In this document: positions 1 through 10,633 of the stretch, piece after piece
Numbering within the stretch: position 1 is the first letter of the stretch
Layout: every line of letters begins with the position of its first letter
NCBI GenBank assembly: GCA_037044905.1
Contig: JBAOKB010000091.1
Location: 1-64,000 of the forward strand
Source of the DNA: Hortaea werneckii
Lineage: Eukaryota; Ascomycota; Dothideomycetes; Mycosphaerellales; Teratosphaeriaceae
Direction of reading: 5' to 3'
DNA length: 64,000 bases
The notes under the pieces: model-generated
Databases searched by the model: none
Told to the model about the DNA's origin: nothing
The model's input: the letters and a program-made list of their open reading frames with translations, nothing else
Program-made: the position numbers and the translations under genes

Positions 1-3000
1 AGGGCTTCGCGGATAGTCGCTGTACCATCGTGGATATCACCTTGCAAACAGAAGCCAGTGTTCCTCTGGAATTCTGGGCCCAGAGGCCTGCCGTCGACGA
101 GCATCTCACCCGATACAACGCCCATGTATTGGCGTTGGGAAAGCGTGTTCAGCAGCGTCGTTTTACCCGCACCAGATGCACCCATCAAAGCAACCATGTA
201 TCCAGGCTTTGCGTATCCGTTGACGTTGTTCAACAGCTTGCGCTCGCCACCAAGGTATGGTACTGTATATTGAACGTCCTTCCAGGTGAAGATAGACTCG
301 CTCTTGGTGATCTGGTCGAGTGCTTCTTGCTCCCTGTCCTCGTCCGGCGAGTCGCCCATGCTGGATTCCTTGTTGGCAGAGCTGCCGCTGCTATTACTAG
401 GAGAAGCGGCTTTCTCTTCATCAGCGGGGGCTGCGGATGTCTGCGCTTGCTGCTTGGCCCTCTTAGACTTCTTGAAGACCAAAGCGCCGCCGCCACCGTT
501 GCCGAAGCTGAACAGCTCAGTCGCGAATACAGTGATGAGGATGTAGAGCACAATCCAAGCAATGACAACCCCGAAGTTGCGCCAGAGATTGCTACGAGAG
601 TAGTTGTACGTCGTCTGGAGGTAGTCGCTGCCTGTTACGAATTGCTGGTTGACACCCGCGCCGGAAATAGCACAGCCTTGGTAGGCAGGGTCGACATTAG
701 GGCCTTGCGGAACGAGGTAAGCAGGGTCACATGGCAGATTGCGGCCACTGAACTCGTTGGTCAACACCGCCTCGAAAGAGTACCCAAGCGGGTTGACCCA
801 GTAGATCCAGCCAAACCAGATATACTCGCCCAGTAGTTGCGGCTTGGGAATCACATAGCCAGTGTAGATAATCAGCAAGTTCAACGCAATGCCTGAGAAT
901 CGTACAGCGGTATCGATTTCCGGACTCAAGCTGGCGAACATACGGTAAAGTGCAGTCAGCAAGATGGTCGTGACGTAGACGAAGAGCAGGTAGATGAAGA
1001 ATTTGCCGGCTTCAATGTCCAAGGTGCACATGAAGTACATGATGATACTGAAGAGGCAGACCTGTACGGCGATGATCGGGAAGTCGGTGAGTACACGCGC
1101 CATACTGACAGCCGAGGGGCGGTAGAAGGCGTAGTCCTTGTGTCGAGCAACGACTGCTCGACCACTGACGGCTTTCATGAGTTCCGTAAGCTGAAGCCAA
1201 CCCAGAAACAGAATGGAGAAGAACAGAGCACCGCCGCGAGGGAAAGCGCCAGCCGTGCCTTCAGAAGTGCCGTAGAAGAGGGAGCCAACGATAAGACCGT
1301 TTGAAATGATGATGAAGACCTTGGTGTAGAGGGTCGTGGTGTCGCCGAAGAAGAGCCAGAATTCACGTTTGGAGCAGGCAAGGACCTGTTGGAAGAAGCT
1401 GACAGTGTATGGGGATTTGTTGGAGACGTGCTTGGACTTCCCCTCTTGGACAGCGCTCTCGAACTCTTTAGCAGCTTCATAGTCGGACTGCTGAAGAGAG
1501 GCCTCATAGTCACGCACGTCCTCGAGGACCTTCTGGTATTGAGGTGATTCTCTGAAAGCCTTTTCAAGCTCCTCTGGGGTCTTCGGAGTACTCTGCTCAC
1601 AGCCTGGCCTGAAACGACGCTCGATCGGGTCCGTGACGGCCGTTAGGAAGTCTGCTGTGGTCTGACGTTCAGGGGCCTGGAAGCCAAGATCGATGAAGTA
1701 CTGACGCGCTTCTTCTTTCCTTCCCATGAAGATCTCGCGACCCTGGTCGATGACCAGGACCTTGTCCATCAGGTCGTAGATACCCTCACCGGCCTGGTAA
1801 AGAGTCACGAGGGTAGTGCGGTTGGACACATCGGTCATGATACGTAATGACCGAGCGTAGTCGAGAGCTGTCGAGGCATCCAAACCACGGGTGGAGTTAT
1901 CCCAGCACATGACGGTCGATTTGGAGGCAAGCGTTTCCGCAATGGATACACGCTTGCGTTCGCCACCAGAAACACCACGGGTGAACTCGTCACCAACGCG
2001 CGTGTACTTGGTGTGAGCAATGCCGAACATGCGCATCAGAGCATCCGCAATGATAGGGATCTCCTCACGCGCCTTCTTCTTCGTCTTGTTCATCAAGGCG
2101 AAAGTAAAGGTCTGCCAGACATTGAGGTTGGCGAAGTGAATGTCGTCTTCCGGGTTGTAGTTGACCTCGCCACGATACATCTTCGCTTGCTTTTCTGCCG
2201 GAATGCCACCATACGTGACATCGCCAGAGACACCTGCGTAACCCTGACGGTTGTTTGCGACGGCCTTCAAGAAAGTCGAGCAGCCGGCGCCCGGTCGTCC
2301 GAGAACCAGCATCATCTCGCCGTCGCGTACGCAACCGGTGAAGTCGTGGATCAGATCACGCGTATTGGGGGATCCAACAGAAAGGAACGGAAAGAAGCGG
2401 CAAAGTATGTGGTAGAGATCGGGACCGAAAGTGCCCATGATGGCGTCTGGGAGTGTACGAACAAATGAAGCTGATGCAGCGACGCCCTTGACCGTCAAGT
2501 TCTTGTAGATGACGCCGACCTTCTTCGCCGACTTGCCGTCTTTACGCTTCTCGAAATGCCCCTCCCGCATAAAAGGTTCCAGGGCGAACTCATCCTCGTC
2601 GCCCGCCTTGGGTGCAGCAGCTTCAATGTCTCCCGGTTCGGACTCAGCCTTCTCCGAAGCTGCTAGTTCTTCTCTCGGCCGGCTTTTCCTGCTTTTGCCG
2701 GATACGGTTCGGAGCAGCGAAGGGCTCTGGGATTCTTTCGATTTCGTCTTCTCGAGGTGTGTCAAATCCCGCCTCAGAGCCTCATAGTTCTCTGTTGCCG
2801 TCTGGCTGTCAAACCCGCCCACATCTCTCTCCCCCCAGGTCCCTTCTGTGTTGACATTCTCACTGCTCTCAACTTCCTCCGTCGGGTGCGGCTCGTGCAA
2901 TCTTCCGCTATCTGGTTCGGGGTCGCCCACAGTGTGCCACTGGTTCATGGCCCCGACGTTGCTGTCGGTGCGGCGAATATGATCTTCATTGACGCCGGAG

Positions 3001-3008
3001 GCCCACAT
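1..3008 (-). CDS. PDR-type (ABCG) ABC transporter, N-terminal two thirds, cut by the left edge
   Basis: Plasma-membrane drug or lipid efflux pump of the fungal pleiotropic drug resistance family. About 1002 codons are visible without an intron; the family is usually near 1500 residues, so the last third lies beyond base 1. The order seen is: charged, low-complexity N-terminus (1-140); first nucleotide-binding domain with Walker A GRPGAGCST near 237, signature VSGGERKRV near 346 and the PDR-type Walker B/STRGLD stretch near 370; first membrane domain (about 510-790); then the second Walker A, GASGAGKTT, at about 943-951. Cys in place of Lys in the first Walker A is normal for fungal PDR pumps. 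I start at the ATG at 3008 (context CAAAATG), the farthest upstream in-frame Met I see. It diverges from the DUF4396 gene across about 1 kb. Substrate cannot be read from sequence. Confidence 0.93.
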   Translation of the reverse strand, partial: MWASGVNEDHIRRTDSNVGAMNQWHTVGDPEPDSGRLHEPHPTEEVESSENVNTEGTWGERDVGGFDSQTATENYEALRRDLTHLEKTKSKESQSPSLLRTVSGKSRKSRPREELAASEKAESEPGDIEAAAPKAGDEDEFALEPFMREGHFEKRKDGKSAKKVGVIYKNLTVKGVAASASFVRTLPDAIMGTFGPDLYHILCRFFPFLSVGSPNTRDLIHDFTGCVRDGEMMLVLGRPGAGCSTFLKAVANNRQGYAGVSGDVTYGGIPAEKQAKMYRGEVNYNPEDDIHFANLNVWQTFTFALMNKTKKKAREEIPIIADALMRMFGIAHTKYTRVGDEFTRGVSGGERKRVSIAETLASKSTVMCWDNSTRGLDASTALDYARSLRIMTDVSNRTTLVTLYQAGEGIYDLMDKVLVIDQGREIFMGRKEEARQYFIDLGFQAPERQTTADFLTAVTDPIERRFRPGCEQSTPKTPEELEKAFRESPQYQKVLEDVRDYEASLQQSDYEAAKEFESAVQEGKSKHVSNKSPYTVSFFQQVLACSKREFWLFFGDTTTLYTKVFIIISNGLIVGSLFYGTSEGTAGAFPRGGALFFSILFLGWLQLTELMKAVSGRAVVARHKDYAFYRPSAVSMARVLTDFPIIAVQVCLFSIIMYFMCTLDIEAGKFFIYLLFVYVTTILLTALYRMFASLSPEIDTAVRFSGIALNLLIIYTGYVIPKPQLLGEYIWFGWIYWVNPLGYSFEAVLTNEFSGRNLPCDPAYLVPQGPNVDPAYQGCAISGAGVNQQFVTGSDYLQTTYNYSRSNLWRNFGVVIAWIVLYILITVFATELFSFGNGGGGALVFKKSKRAKQQAQTSAAPADEEKAASPSNSSGSSANKESSMGDSPDEDREQEALDQITKSESIFTWKDVQYTVPYLGGERKLLNNVNGYAKPGYMVALMGASGAGKTTLLNTLSQRQYMGVVSGEMLVDGRPLGPEFQRNTGFCLQGDIHDGTATIREA

Positions 3009-4035
3009 TTTGGGCGATCGGAAAGGGAAAAGAGTGTTATTACTAGGCCTGTTATCCTTTCAAATGGTAGAGTGGAGAGTTGGAGATGTCAAGAGAAAAG
3101 CGCCTCGCGGTATGCGCTCAGGCGCAGGTTACGGGTCCCTTCTGCCGTCGCGCAAAGGAGTGAAGCGCAGCACTTGGCCTTGTGAGTAGAGAGAAAAGAG
3201 AAAGAGAGAGAAAGAAAAATTGTGAGTGAAGGCTAAAGCCTCTCAAAAGGAGGATGGGTATTGGGGATACGATGGATGCTTATGCATTGATCGGAGTTAA
3301 ATGGATTTTGCGGTATGCTGGATTCCATACACCGTGGATGAATAATTGTTCATCAGAGAGTGGACCAAACGCGTCTCACCTCCCGGCCCCGACTAGCGCA
3401 GGCACGTCATTTCGACTCACTCTGATTCAGAAAAGCAGTTCCCAAGCTCTCGGGGAAGACGCAGAAGGTTCTCCGAAGGCCAGGGCTCGGCCGTCGATCC
3501 TGAGATTTGGTTTGCATGTGGCGCGAGCTGGCGCATCGCTCGTCAGATATGCCACCTGCCATATAGGGAAAGGCTGTCTCTGTCGATAGTAGCAGTAGTA
3601 GTGATAGCCGACACTTCACCACGTGAGAAATGTAGAGATACGTCGCTGTGCATTTCCATTCATGATACCAGTTGATACGCCGATACATTCGAAGCTGACA
3701 GGTCGCACCAGCACTGTCATCATGATGACAATGGAAGGGATGGGCTGCCGCGAGGGACTTTCGCGCCTGACGCAAAAAGCTACATCGTACTCGCCGTCGA
3801 CGCCTTCCAGCGACGCAACATGATTGGCTGCACCGCCACTTGCTACGGAACATCAACCGAATGATAGGGAAAGACGCACAAAAGACGCACTTGGATAAAA
3901 ACACAGTCAAAACCCCGATGCCCTTTGGATCACATTTGATCGCATGCAATCTCTCACCTGCATATCCGGAGCAGCCGATCTTCTATCCAGTGAGATTGTT
4001 GAACCTTGTCGGTGGACTGATAGCAGAAAACAAAT
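3009..4035. other. Intergenic, divergent promoter region
   Basis: No convincing gene. It separates the divergent ABC transporter and DUF4396 starts. A purine-rich run at about 3187-3222 reads as a CT-rich element on the minus strand upstream of the transporter, a common fungal promoter feature. A GGATAAAAAC stretch lies near 3893, about 140 nt before the plus-strand ATG. Confidence 0.5.
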
Positions 4036-5199
4036 ATGGACACCGCCTACAGTCCACCGCTTGCCCTAACCGTCATCAGCGGCGTGTTCCTGGCACTTGG
4101 CGCGGCTTGTGCTCTAGTCGTAGCCGGCGACATCCTGTTGCGACGAGGGTGGCAGAGCATGATGTGGATCATGATCCCGGTCTACATTATCAATGCGACG
4201 TACATGCTTCCGATCGAGCTATTCGTCTACTTCAAATGCGGACGACCCTCACCACCGCCGAAGGAAAGCCAACCTGCAAAGGAAGCGGGCCCGGACGCGG
4301 GCGCGGCCTCGGGCTGCCGCCACCACGCGAGCGCAAGTGCCGAACAGAAACAAGCTCCAGAACAATCAAGCCTTCCCGACTCAGCCCAGAGCTCAACGTC
4401 CCCGTTCACGAATCAAGCGACCGACGCGACCAACCCTACGCACGGCCGCTCTGCAGACAGGAACAGTGGACCCCGACACGAGTCGTGCGGTGAGACAGCA
4501 GCAACATTTTCAGAACACGCGGCAGGAACTTCTGCTCCAGCAGCCCCACCGGCAGCACACTCGGATGCACAGGCTTGTGCATCCGAGCCTAGAGACGATT
4601 TCTCAGCCAGCTCCGAGACCGAGAAGGCCGAGCTGAGTAAACCCCGTGCCGATGATGGACACGGCAACGACTACAGCACAGCACCGGCCCACGAAGCCGC
4701 GGCCGCGCAGGCAGGCGGTGGTGGACACTGCCACATGCATGGCTCGTCGCGACCCATGTACGCCACTGTCCTGGTCGGCGTGAGCCACTGCGGCGCGGGA
4801 TGTGTGCTCGGCGACCTGGTGGGGGAATGGTTGGTCTACGGCACCGGCGCGACAATCAACGGCGAGAAGATCTGGCCCGAATTACTCATCGACTACGCCT
4901 TCGCTCTCCTCTTCGGCATCGTCTTCCAGTACTTCTCGATCGCACCCATGAGCGGGGTCTGGGGTCCCAAGAGCGTCTGGCGAGCGGCCAAGGCGGATAT
5001 CCTCAGCTTGACGAGCTTCGAAGTCGGTGCTTTTGGGTGGATGGTGGCGTTTCAGGTTGGCATTTTCGGCTATAAGCTCAGCATGGCGACTTGGACGTAC
5101 TGGTGGATGATGCAGATAGGGATGGTGCTGGGGTTTGGGACGGCGATGCCGGTCAATTGGTGGCTGATCAGTCAGGGTATCAAGGAGCCTTGCGCGTAA
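4036..5199 (+). CDS. DUF4396 multi-pass membrane protein with long internal spacer
   Basis: Integral membrane protein of 387 residues, no intron. Two hydrophobic segments near residues 8-31 and 43-64 are followed by a hydrophilic spacer rich in Pro, Ala, Ser and Glu (about 72-235). A cluster of four or five membrane segments then begins with a His/Cys-containing stretch, GVSHCGAGCVLGDLVGEW (about 246-263). That stretch and the rest of the C-terminal half match the DUF4396 family as I know it, where GVSH and GC..GD are conserved. The family's function is unknown; the conserved His and Cys invite thoughts of metal binding, but this is only inference. Start ATG at 4036. It shares an upstream region with the divergent ABC transporter. 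Confidence 0.8.
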   Translation: MDTAYSPPLALTVISGVFLALGAACALVVAGDILLRRGWQSMMWIMIPVYIINATYMLPIELFVYFKCGRPSPPPKESQPAKEAGPDAGAASGCRHHASASAEQKQAPEQSSLPDSAQSSTSPFTNQATDATNPTHGRSADRNSGPRHESCGETAATFSEHAAGTSAPAAPPAAHSDAQACASEPRDDFSASSETEKAELSKPRADDGHGNDYSTAPAHEAAAAQAGGGGHCHMHGSSRPMYATVLVGVSHCGAGCVLGDLVGEWLVYGTGATINGEKIWPELLIDYAFALLFGIVFQYFSIAPMSGVWGPKSVWRAAKADILSLTSFEVGAFGWMVAFQVGIFGYKLSMATWTYWWMMQIGMVLGFGTAMPVNWWLISQGIKEPCA

Positions 5200-5730
5200 T
5201 GGAGACGGTGTGATATGTAGCAAAACGAAGTATGATACCCTGTATAAGTAGTCACGCATTTCACCACAACCATAGGATGAAGGCATCCTTTCATGTCCTT
5301 ATCAATAAATGTACAATTCTTGCGACGTTTCACCTCCTGCCTTTTCACAACGAACCTTGAACGGTCGTCTCCCTCCTTCGAGATCGCAGGGTGGCGCGAT
5401 TCTGAGCTATGCTTGGACTCGGGATCCGTGCGGAAGTACAAACAAGGCATCTGTCTGGCGCATGGTTCGTTCAGTCCCCAAGAATCTGAGCCCCGCCCCT
5501 AGAGCTTCATCTATGAGAGTGCTTTTGTCGGGCTCGCATCCTTCATGGTGTCTTCGAGAAAGGCAGCTTCTCAAGGGCGCCCGCGGCGGCCTCCTCATTC
5601 TGTTTTGCTGAGTGCCCAATTCCACCCCCTCAAGATAGCCATGCTTCCCTGACCCGATAACCCGACTACTCGGCGCAGCTACTGCTTGCTATCGGGCGAG
5701 TTCTTAATCCTATTCCTTCTGCTCAATCTT
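5200..5730. other. Intergenic, convergent 3' ends
   Basis: Lies between the 3' ends of the DUF4396 and RPC17 genes. Only short ORFs without recognisable content. TATAAGTA (5242-5249) and ATCAATAAATG (5300-5310) are possible polyadenylation-type sequences for the plus-strand gene. Confidence 0.4.
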
Positions 5731-6300
5731 TCACCCTGCTACCTCCGCACCAGCCTCTGCAGATCCAGCGCCAGCCTCCTGCTTCCTGTAGACCTCCATG
5801 ATGACCTGTACCATCGCCTCCTGCTCCTCAGCCGTCAACCGATCCTCGATATTCTCCACCATCGGCTGCAGCATCTCAACACACTGCGGCGCATGGTTGT
5901 ACACCATCAGCTGCTCCGTCTCCGTCAACAGTTTCGCTTCCTGTTCCTTCTCTAGCGTAGCCTCAATCTCTTCGGCACTGACCCCCTGCTCCTTCAACTC
6001 CCTCATCCTCGTTTCCGTAAAAGGCTTTACGATCACTTCCATAACCTTCTCTTCGAACTCGTTCAGCCCGTTGTAGTTCCCATAAACCTCGGGGTTCTTG
6101 TGGAAAGGGTACTTCCCGGAGTCCAGCTCCCGCTCGTGCTTGGTGAGCGCGCTTAGGAAGTTCGCGGGACGATGAGAGGGCTTCTTGCCGGACTTCTTGT
6201 CGGCTTTGTCTTCTTCGGCTATCTGTTTGCGCTTCTCTTTGATCCAGTTTAGGACGTCGGCGTTGGAGAGGGTCTCTGTCCCTGCGTCGAGGACCTTCAT
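5731..6300 (-). CDS. RPC17: RNA polymerase III subunit RPC17 (Rpc9, CGRP-RCP family)
   Basis: Stalk subunit of RNA polymerase III, the partner of Rpc25, needed for initiation at tRNA and 5S genes. 189 residues, single exon. The N-terminus MKVLDAGTETLSNADVLNWI is the family's conserved opening. A Lys/Ala-rich linker (about 24-50) precedes the C-terminal HRDC-like helical domain, with YNHAPQCVEMLQPMVENIEDRL near 143-164 as its clearest part. The C-terminal Ala/Gly/Glu tail is disordered. Start ATG at 6300. It diverges from the GH35 gene across about 0.6 kb. The identification rests on the start motif and the final helical domain together. Confidence 0.87.
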   Translation of the reverse strand: MKVLDAGTETLSNADVLNWIKEKRKQIAEEDKADKKSGKKPSHRPANFLSALTKHERELDSGKYPFHKNPEVYGNYNGLNEFEEKVMEVIVKPFTETRMRELKEQGVSAEEIEATLEKEQEAKLLTETEQLMVYNHAPQCVEMLQPMVENIEDRLTAEEQEAMVQVIMEVYRKQEAGAGSAEAGAEVAG

Positions 6301-6926
6301 GATTGCTGCTGAAGGAACGATCGCGGGGCTTTGGCTATCAGTACCCTCCCTGCCTGCTTGAGCCTATGAGGGCAACGTATTTGGTCTTAGTGATCAGAAA
6401 TCAGTTTGTTGTCTTTACTTTTTATCGTTCAGATAGATTTCCAGCTTGCCCTGAGCTTCGACATGCAGGAAGGCCTGAGGCAAGATTCTCCGACGGTTTG
6501 ACCGCCCGCCCGTTGCCCCGCGTCGCCAAAGAACAACCTCTCCACCTTCCGATGCTGTCTTGACGGCAGAAAGCACCTCTTCGTCTTGTTTCCTTGGTTC
6601 TATGGACGTGAGACTCATCTTCATCATTTAAAGAATGCAGTCAAGAGCTTCGGAGAACAACATGTCCCGGAAAATTACGGGCGTCTCTCGCAACACCAGA
6701 CCATACCCATCATCGTCATCTCAGGACCCCAGCAGTAGACTTCCCTCGCATCCTGCATGTCCGTCTTGACATGCCGAGTCCATGTAGCTTGCAGTAGTAG
6801 CGCTGCCGTCAACCAGCATGTCGATCTCCACACGTGGAGAGAGATGCAGGAACGTGAATGTCAGGTAGGTCATATATGGTCTGCTGTCTTTCCTTTCCAA
6901 CAGGCACTTCACAGCATTCTTCAGCA
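6301..6926. other. Intergenic, divergent promoter of RPC17 and GH35
   Basis: No supported gene. A minus-strand 70-codon ORF (6415-6627) has a charged but unrecognisable product and may be chance or 5' leader. TCATATATGG near 6869 is a possible TATA-like site about 55 nt before the GH35 ATG. Confidence 0.4.
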
Positions 6927-9900
6927 ATGCGTCTCTCTTCCATCTTTACCGCGGTCTCCGGACTGCTAGCAACAGCTGGAGCACAGCAGTGGCCTCTGCA
7001 TGACAATGGCCTGAATGAGGTCGTCCAGTGGGACCATTACTCCCTAATCGTCAACAATGAGAGAGTCTTCCTCTGGAGCGGCGAATTCCATTACTGGCGT
7101 CTCCCGGTACCAGAGCTGTGGATCGGTAAGTATAAACGTTGCTAGCGATCTTTCGTGTCGCTAAGCGGCTGGGACAGATATTTTTCAAAAGATCAAAGCA
7201 GCAGGTTTCAACGGCTTCTCGATCTATAGCCATTGGGGCTACCACAGTGCTGCTGACGGGGAGCTAGACTTCGAAAGTGGCGCTCACAACATTACTCGCA
7301 TCTTCACCATCGCCAAAGATTTGGGTCTGTATGTCATTGTTCGTCCTGGACCTTACATCAATGCTGAATCTACTGGTGGTAATACCCCTCCAAATTCACG
7401 GTATATAGAAAACAGATTAGCTAAATTTCACCTAGGCGGTTTCCCCGGATGGCTCTTGACTGGAGACTACGGCACAACTCGCAACAATGATTCGAGATAC
7501 ACTGAGGCATGGACTCCGTATATGGCGGCTATGGCCCAAATCTCTGCCGAGCATGCTGTAACCAACGGTGGCAATGTGATTCTCTATCAAATCGAGAACG
7601 AATATGGCCAGCAATGGACAGACGTGGATGAACGAGTACCAAACAACACAGCCATTGACTACATGGAGCTCCTCGAAGCTTCTGCTCGCCGCAATGGCAT
7701 CGACACCCCTACGCTAGCGAACAATCCCAACCTTGGCAGCAAAAGCTGGTCTCAAGACTACGATATCAACGACGTGGGCGGCGACGTCGATATATACAGC
7801 CTTGACAACTACCCAAGTTGTTGGAGCTGTGACCTGTCTGTGTGCACAAGCGTGAACGGCTTCCCGCCAGAGTTCACGACTTTTGACTACTACACCAATT
7901 TCCAGGAGACAGCGCCTACTCAACCCTCGATATTGGCTGAGTTCCAAGGCGGCAGTTACAACCCTTGGAATGGCCCCCAGGGGGGTTGTCGAAACAACAC
8001 TGGTCCAAACTGGGTAAATGTGTTTTACAGGAACAATATTGGCAATAAGGTCGCCGGGCAGAATATCTACATGGCATTTGGCGGTAATTCACTCCAAGAA
8101 GTTCTTGAAATACCTACAGTATATGCTGATTCATTCCAGGGACTAACTGGGGAGGCATCCCTTTCCCTCTGGTCGGCACGAGCTACGACTACTCGGCGCC
8201 TATTGCGGAGACTAGAATGCTCACTGACAAGTACTCCGAGACTAAACTGCTGAGTTACTTTGTACGAGCCGCAAAAGATCTCACCAAGATCGAAAAAGCA
8301 GGCAACGGAACTACGAACTTCACCAACAACCCAGCTGTCTTCGCTCAAGCGTTGCGGAATGTCGATACCGGCAGCCACTTTTACGTCACGAAGCACAAGA
8401 ATACGACGTTGACGTCCAACCTGACTTTCAAGCTTAACGTGACGACCTCTCTCGGACCGATGCAGGTCCCTCAGTACGCCCCCGAAATCGCAATCGATGG
8501 CCGTCAAGCCAAGGTCCTCGTCGCAGACTTTGCCGCCGGTGACGAGACACTGATCTATTCCACCGCTGAAATCCTCACGTTCTCGGTTCAGAATGGCAAG
8601 CCAATCATCGTTTTCTGGGTGCCGACTGGCGAAAGCGGGGAGTTCTACCTTAAAGGCGCGAAGTACGGCTCCGTGTCTCGATGCGAGGGATGTGCTAATG
8701 TAGGGTTCCACTACGCTGACGAAGGTGTCATCGTCGAGTTCATGCAGAACCAGGGGATGAGTGTTCTTGAGTTTGATAATGGCGTAAGGGCAGTGATTGC
8801 TGATCGTAGCACGGCATATAATATGTGGCAGCCGACACTATCGAATAATCCTCAGGCGCCGATGAATGATACCATGCTTGTGAAAGGTCCCTACCTTGTT
8901 CGCAGTGCCGCTGTGGAAGATGGGGTTATCTGCCTTACGGGCGATTATAGTGGAGCCGGCGATCTGGAGGTCTTTGCACCGCTGGACGAAGAAGATTGGC
9001 ATAGCAGCTTTTCCCACCATCATCGAAAGGTCGGTGCAAGCAGAATGGTCCGTTTCAACGGCAAGCCTGTTGCGATGCGCCAGACAAAATACGGCAGCCT
9101 TCTCGGCTCTCTGTCCGCGCCGAATGTTTCCGTAGAATCGGTTCAAGTTACCATTCCAGAGCTTACAGATTGGAAAGTCCAGGACGCGCTTCCAGAGCGT
9201 TATGCTTCTTACAATGACAGCGGCGCTGGCTGGCGCATGGCAGATAAAAACACCACTCTAAACCCATGGAAACCAGAGACGTACCCAGTACTATACGGGG
9301 ATGAGTACGGATTTCACTACCAGAACCTTCTATGGCGCGGCCGCTTCTCCAGCGAAGCTACTGGCGTGTATCTGAACGTCATCGGAGGCGCAGCGAGCGG
9401 TTGGAGTGCCTGGCTCAATGGCCACTTCCTCGGCTCCACCTACGGGAACATTTCACTCGCTGAGACCAATGCCACGCTTTCGTTTGGAAACGCCACCCAG
9501 GAAGGCGAGAACGTCCTCTTCGTTATCCAGGATCATATGGGCCACGATCAGACGGTCGGCGTGTTAAACCCTCGCGGTATCTTGAACGCTACGCTCATCG
9601 GTGGCGAAGCGAGCGACTTCACGTCATGGAAAGTCGCCGGTAACGCAGGCGGTCAAGCGAATATCGACCCAGTCAGGGGTCCGATTAACGAAGGCGGCCT
9701 GCACGCTGAGCGCCTCGGCTGGCATCTCCCGGGCTTCGACGATAGTGCCTGGGAATCCGGCTCCCCTCAAGATGGACTCACAGAGGCAGGCGCAAAGTTC
9801 TACCGCACGAACCTCCCGCTTGATCTACCTGAGGGAATCGATGCTAGTCTGGCTTTCGAACTCAATGCCCCCGAGGGCTCGAAAGTGAGGGCGCAGCTAT

Positions 9901-10235
9901 ATGTGAACGGGTATATGGTAAGCCTATCCTTTCATTCCCCTTCTCTCCTCGATCCCTCACTCCCGGAGATCATGCTAATATGTCGTTTCCCTCCCCAGTT
10001 CGGCAAATTCATCCCTCACGTGGGCAACCAGATCGAGTTCCCTGTCTTCCCAGGTATCCTCGATTACCACGGCGATAACACCATCGGCTTGAATATCTGG
10101 GCACAGGATGATGCCGGAGCGAGCGTGAGTGTGAAGACTAGCGTGTTAGGCGTATACCAGTCTAGTCTGGACCCGAGCGCGGGGACGGGATATCTGAGGC
10201 CTGGGTGGACGAGTGAGAGGTTGCAGTATTATTGA
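6927..10235 (+). CDS. lacA: Secreted GH35 beta-galactosidase (LacA type), five exons
   Basis: Extracellular beta-galactosidase that removes terminal galactose from lactose, pectin side chains and xyloglucan. Exons: 6927-7125, 7178-7378, 7436-8083, 8140-9917 and 9999-10235, giving 1020 residues, the usual length for fungal LacA enzymes. Introns are 52, 57, 56 and 81 nt, all GT-AG. The 57- and 81-nt introns keep the frame open if unspliced, but splicing restores the family motifs (STGGGFPGW; GGTNWGGIP across the third junction). Signal peptide at residues 1-18 or so. Acid/base Glu189 in QIENEYG and nucleophile Glu302 in LAEFQGG are present. The N-terminal TIM barrel is followed by the beta-galactosidase domains 2-5 of the family. 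Many N-glycosylation sequons fit secretion. Confidence 0.95.
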
Positions 10236-10633
10236 GGAGAGTTAGAAGTCTATTGCGGGGCACGCTCGTCTATGGAATCGTGGTATACTATGATTAAAAG
10301 CTGGGTTAGCAGATCGATCTGGCAGACGGCCCTGGTCAAGCATACAATTCGATAGCTGTTCAGGCATCGTTGCACCCCGTAACATTCTCCCCGCCGTCGG
10401 ATCCATTGAAATGCTTGCGAGCTAAAGCAGACATAATACGATCGTTGCCTATGCTGAAAATTTATACAGTGTGACTACATAACAGATTCTTGTGAGAAGG
10501 CGGCCCCTAAGCCTCAAGCTCTGGCATGACTGGTCTGAGTCTTTTTTGTTTTTTTTTTTCTTTCTTTTCAGAAGCCTCTTAGCTGGAAGTAAGTCAGACA
10601 GATGTACAGACTGAGTCGGGATGCAGATAAAAA
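10236..10633. other. Intergenic, convergent 3' ends
   Basis: Between the 3' ends of GH35 and the next minus-strand gene. A T-rich tract (about 10541-10570) is the only notable structure. No gene seen. Confidence 0.4.
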
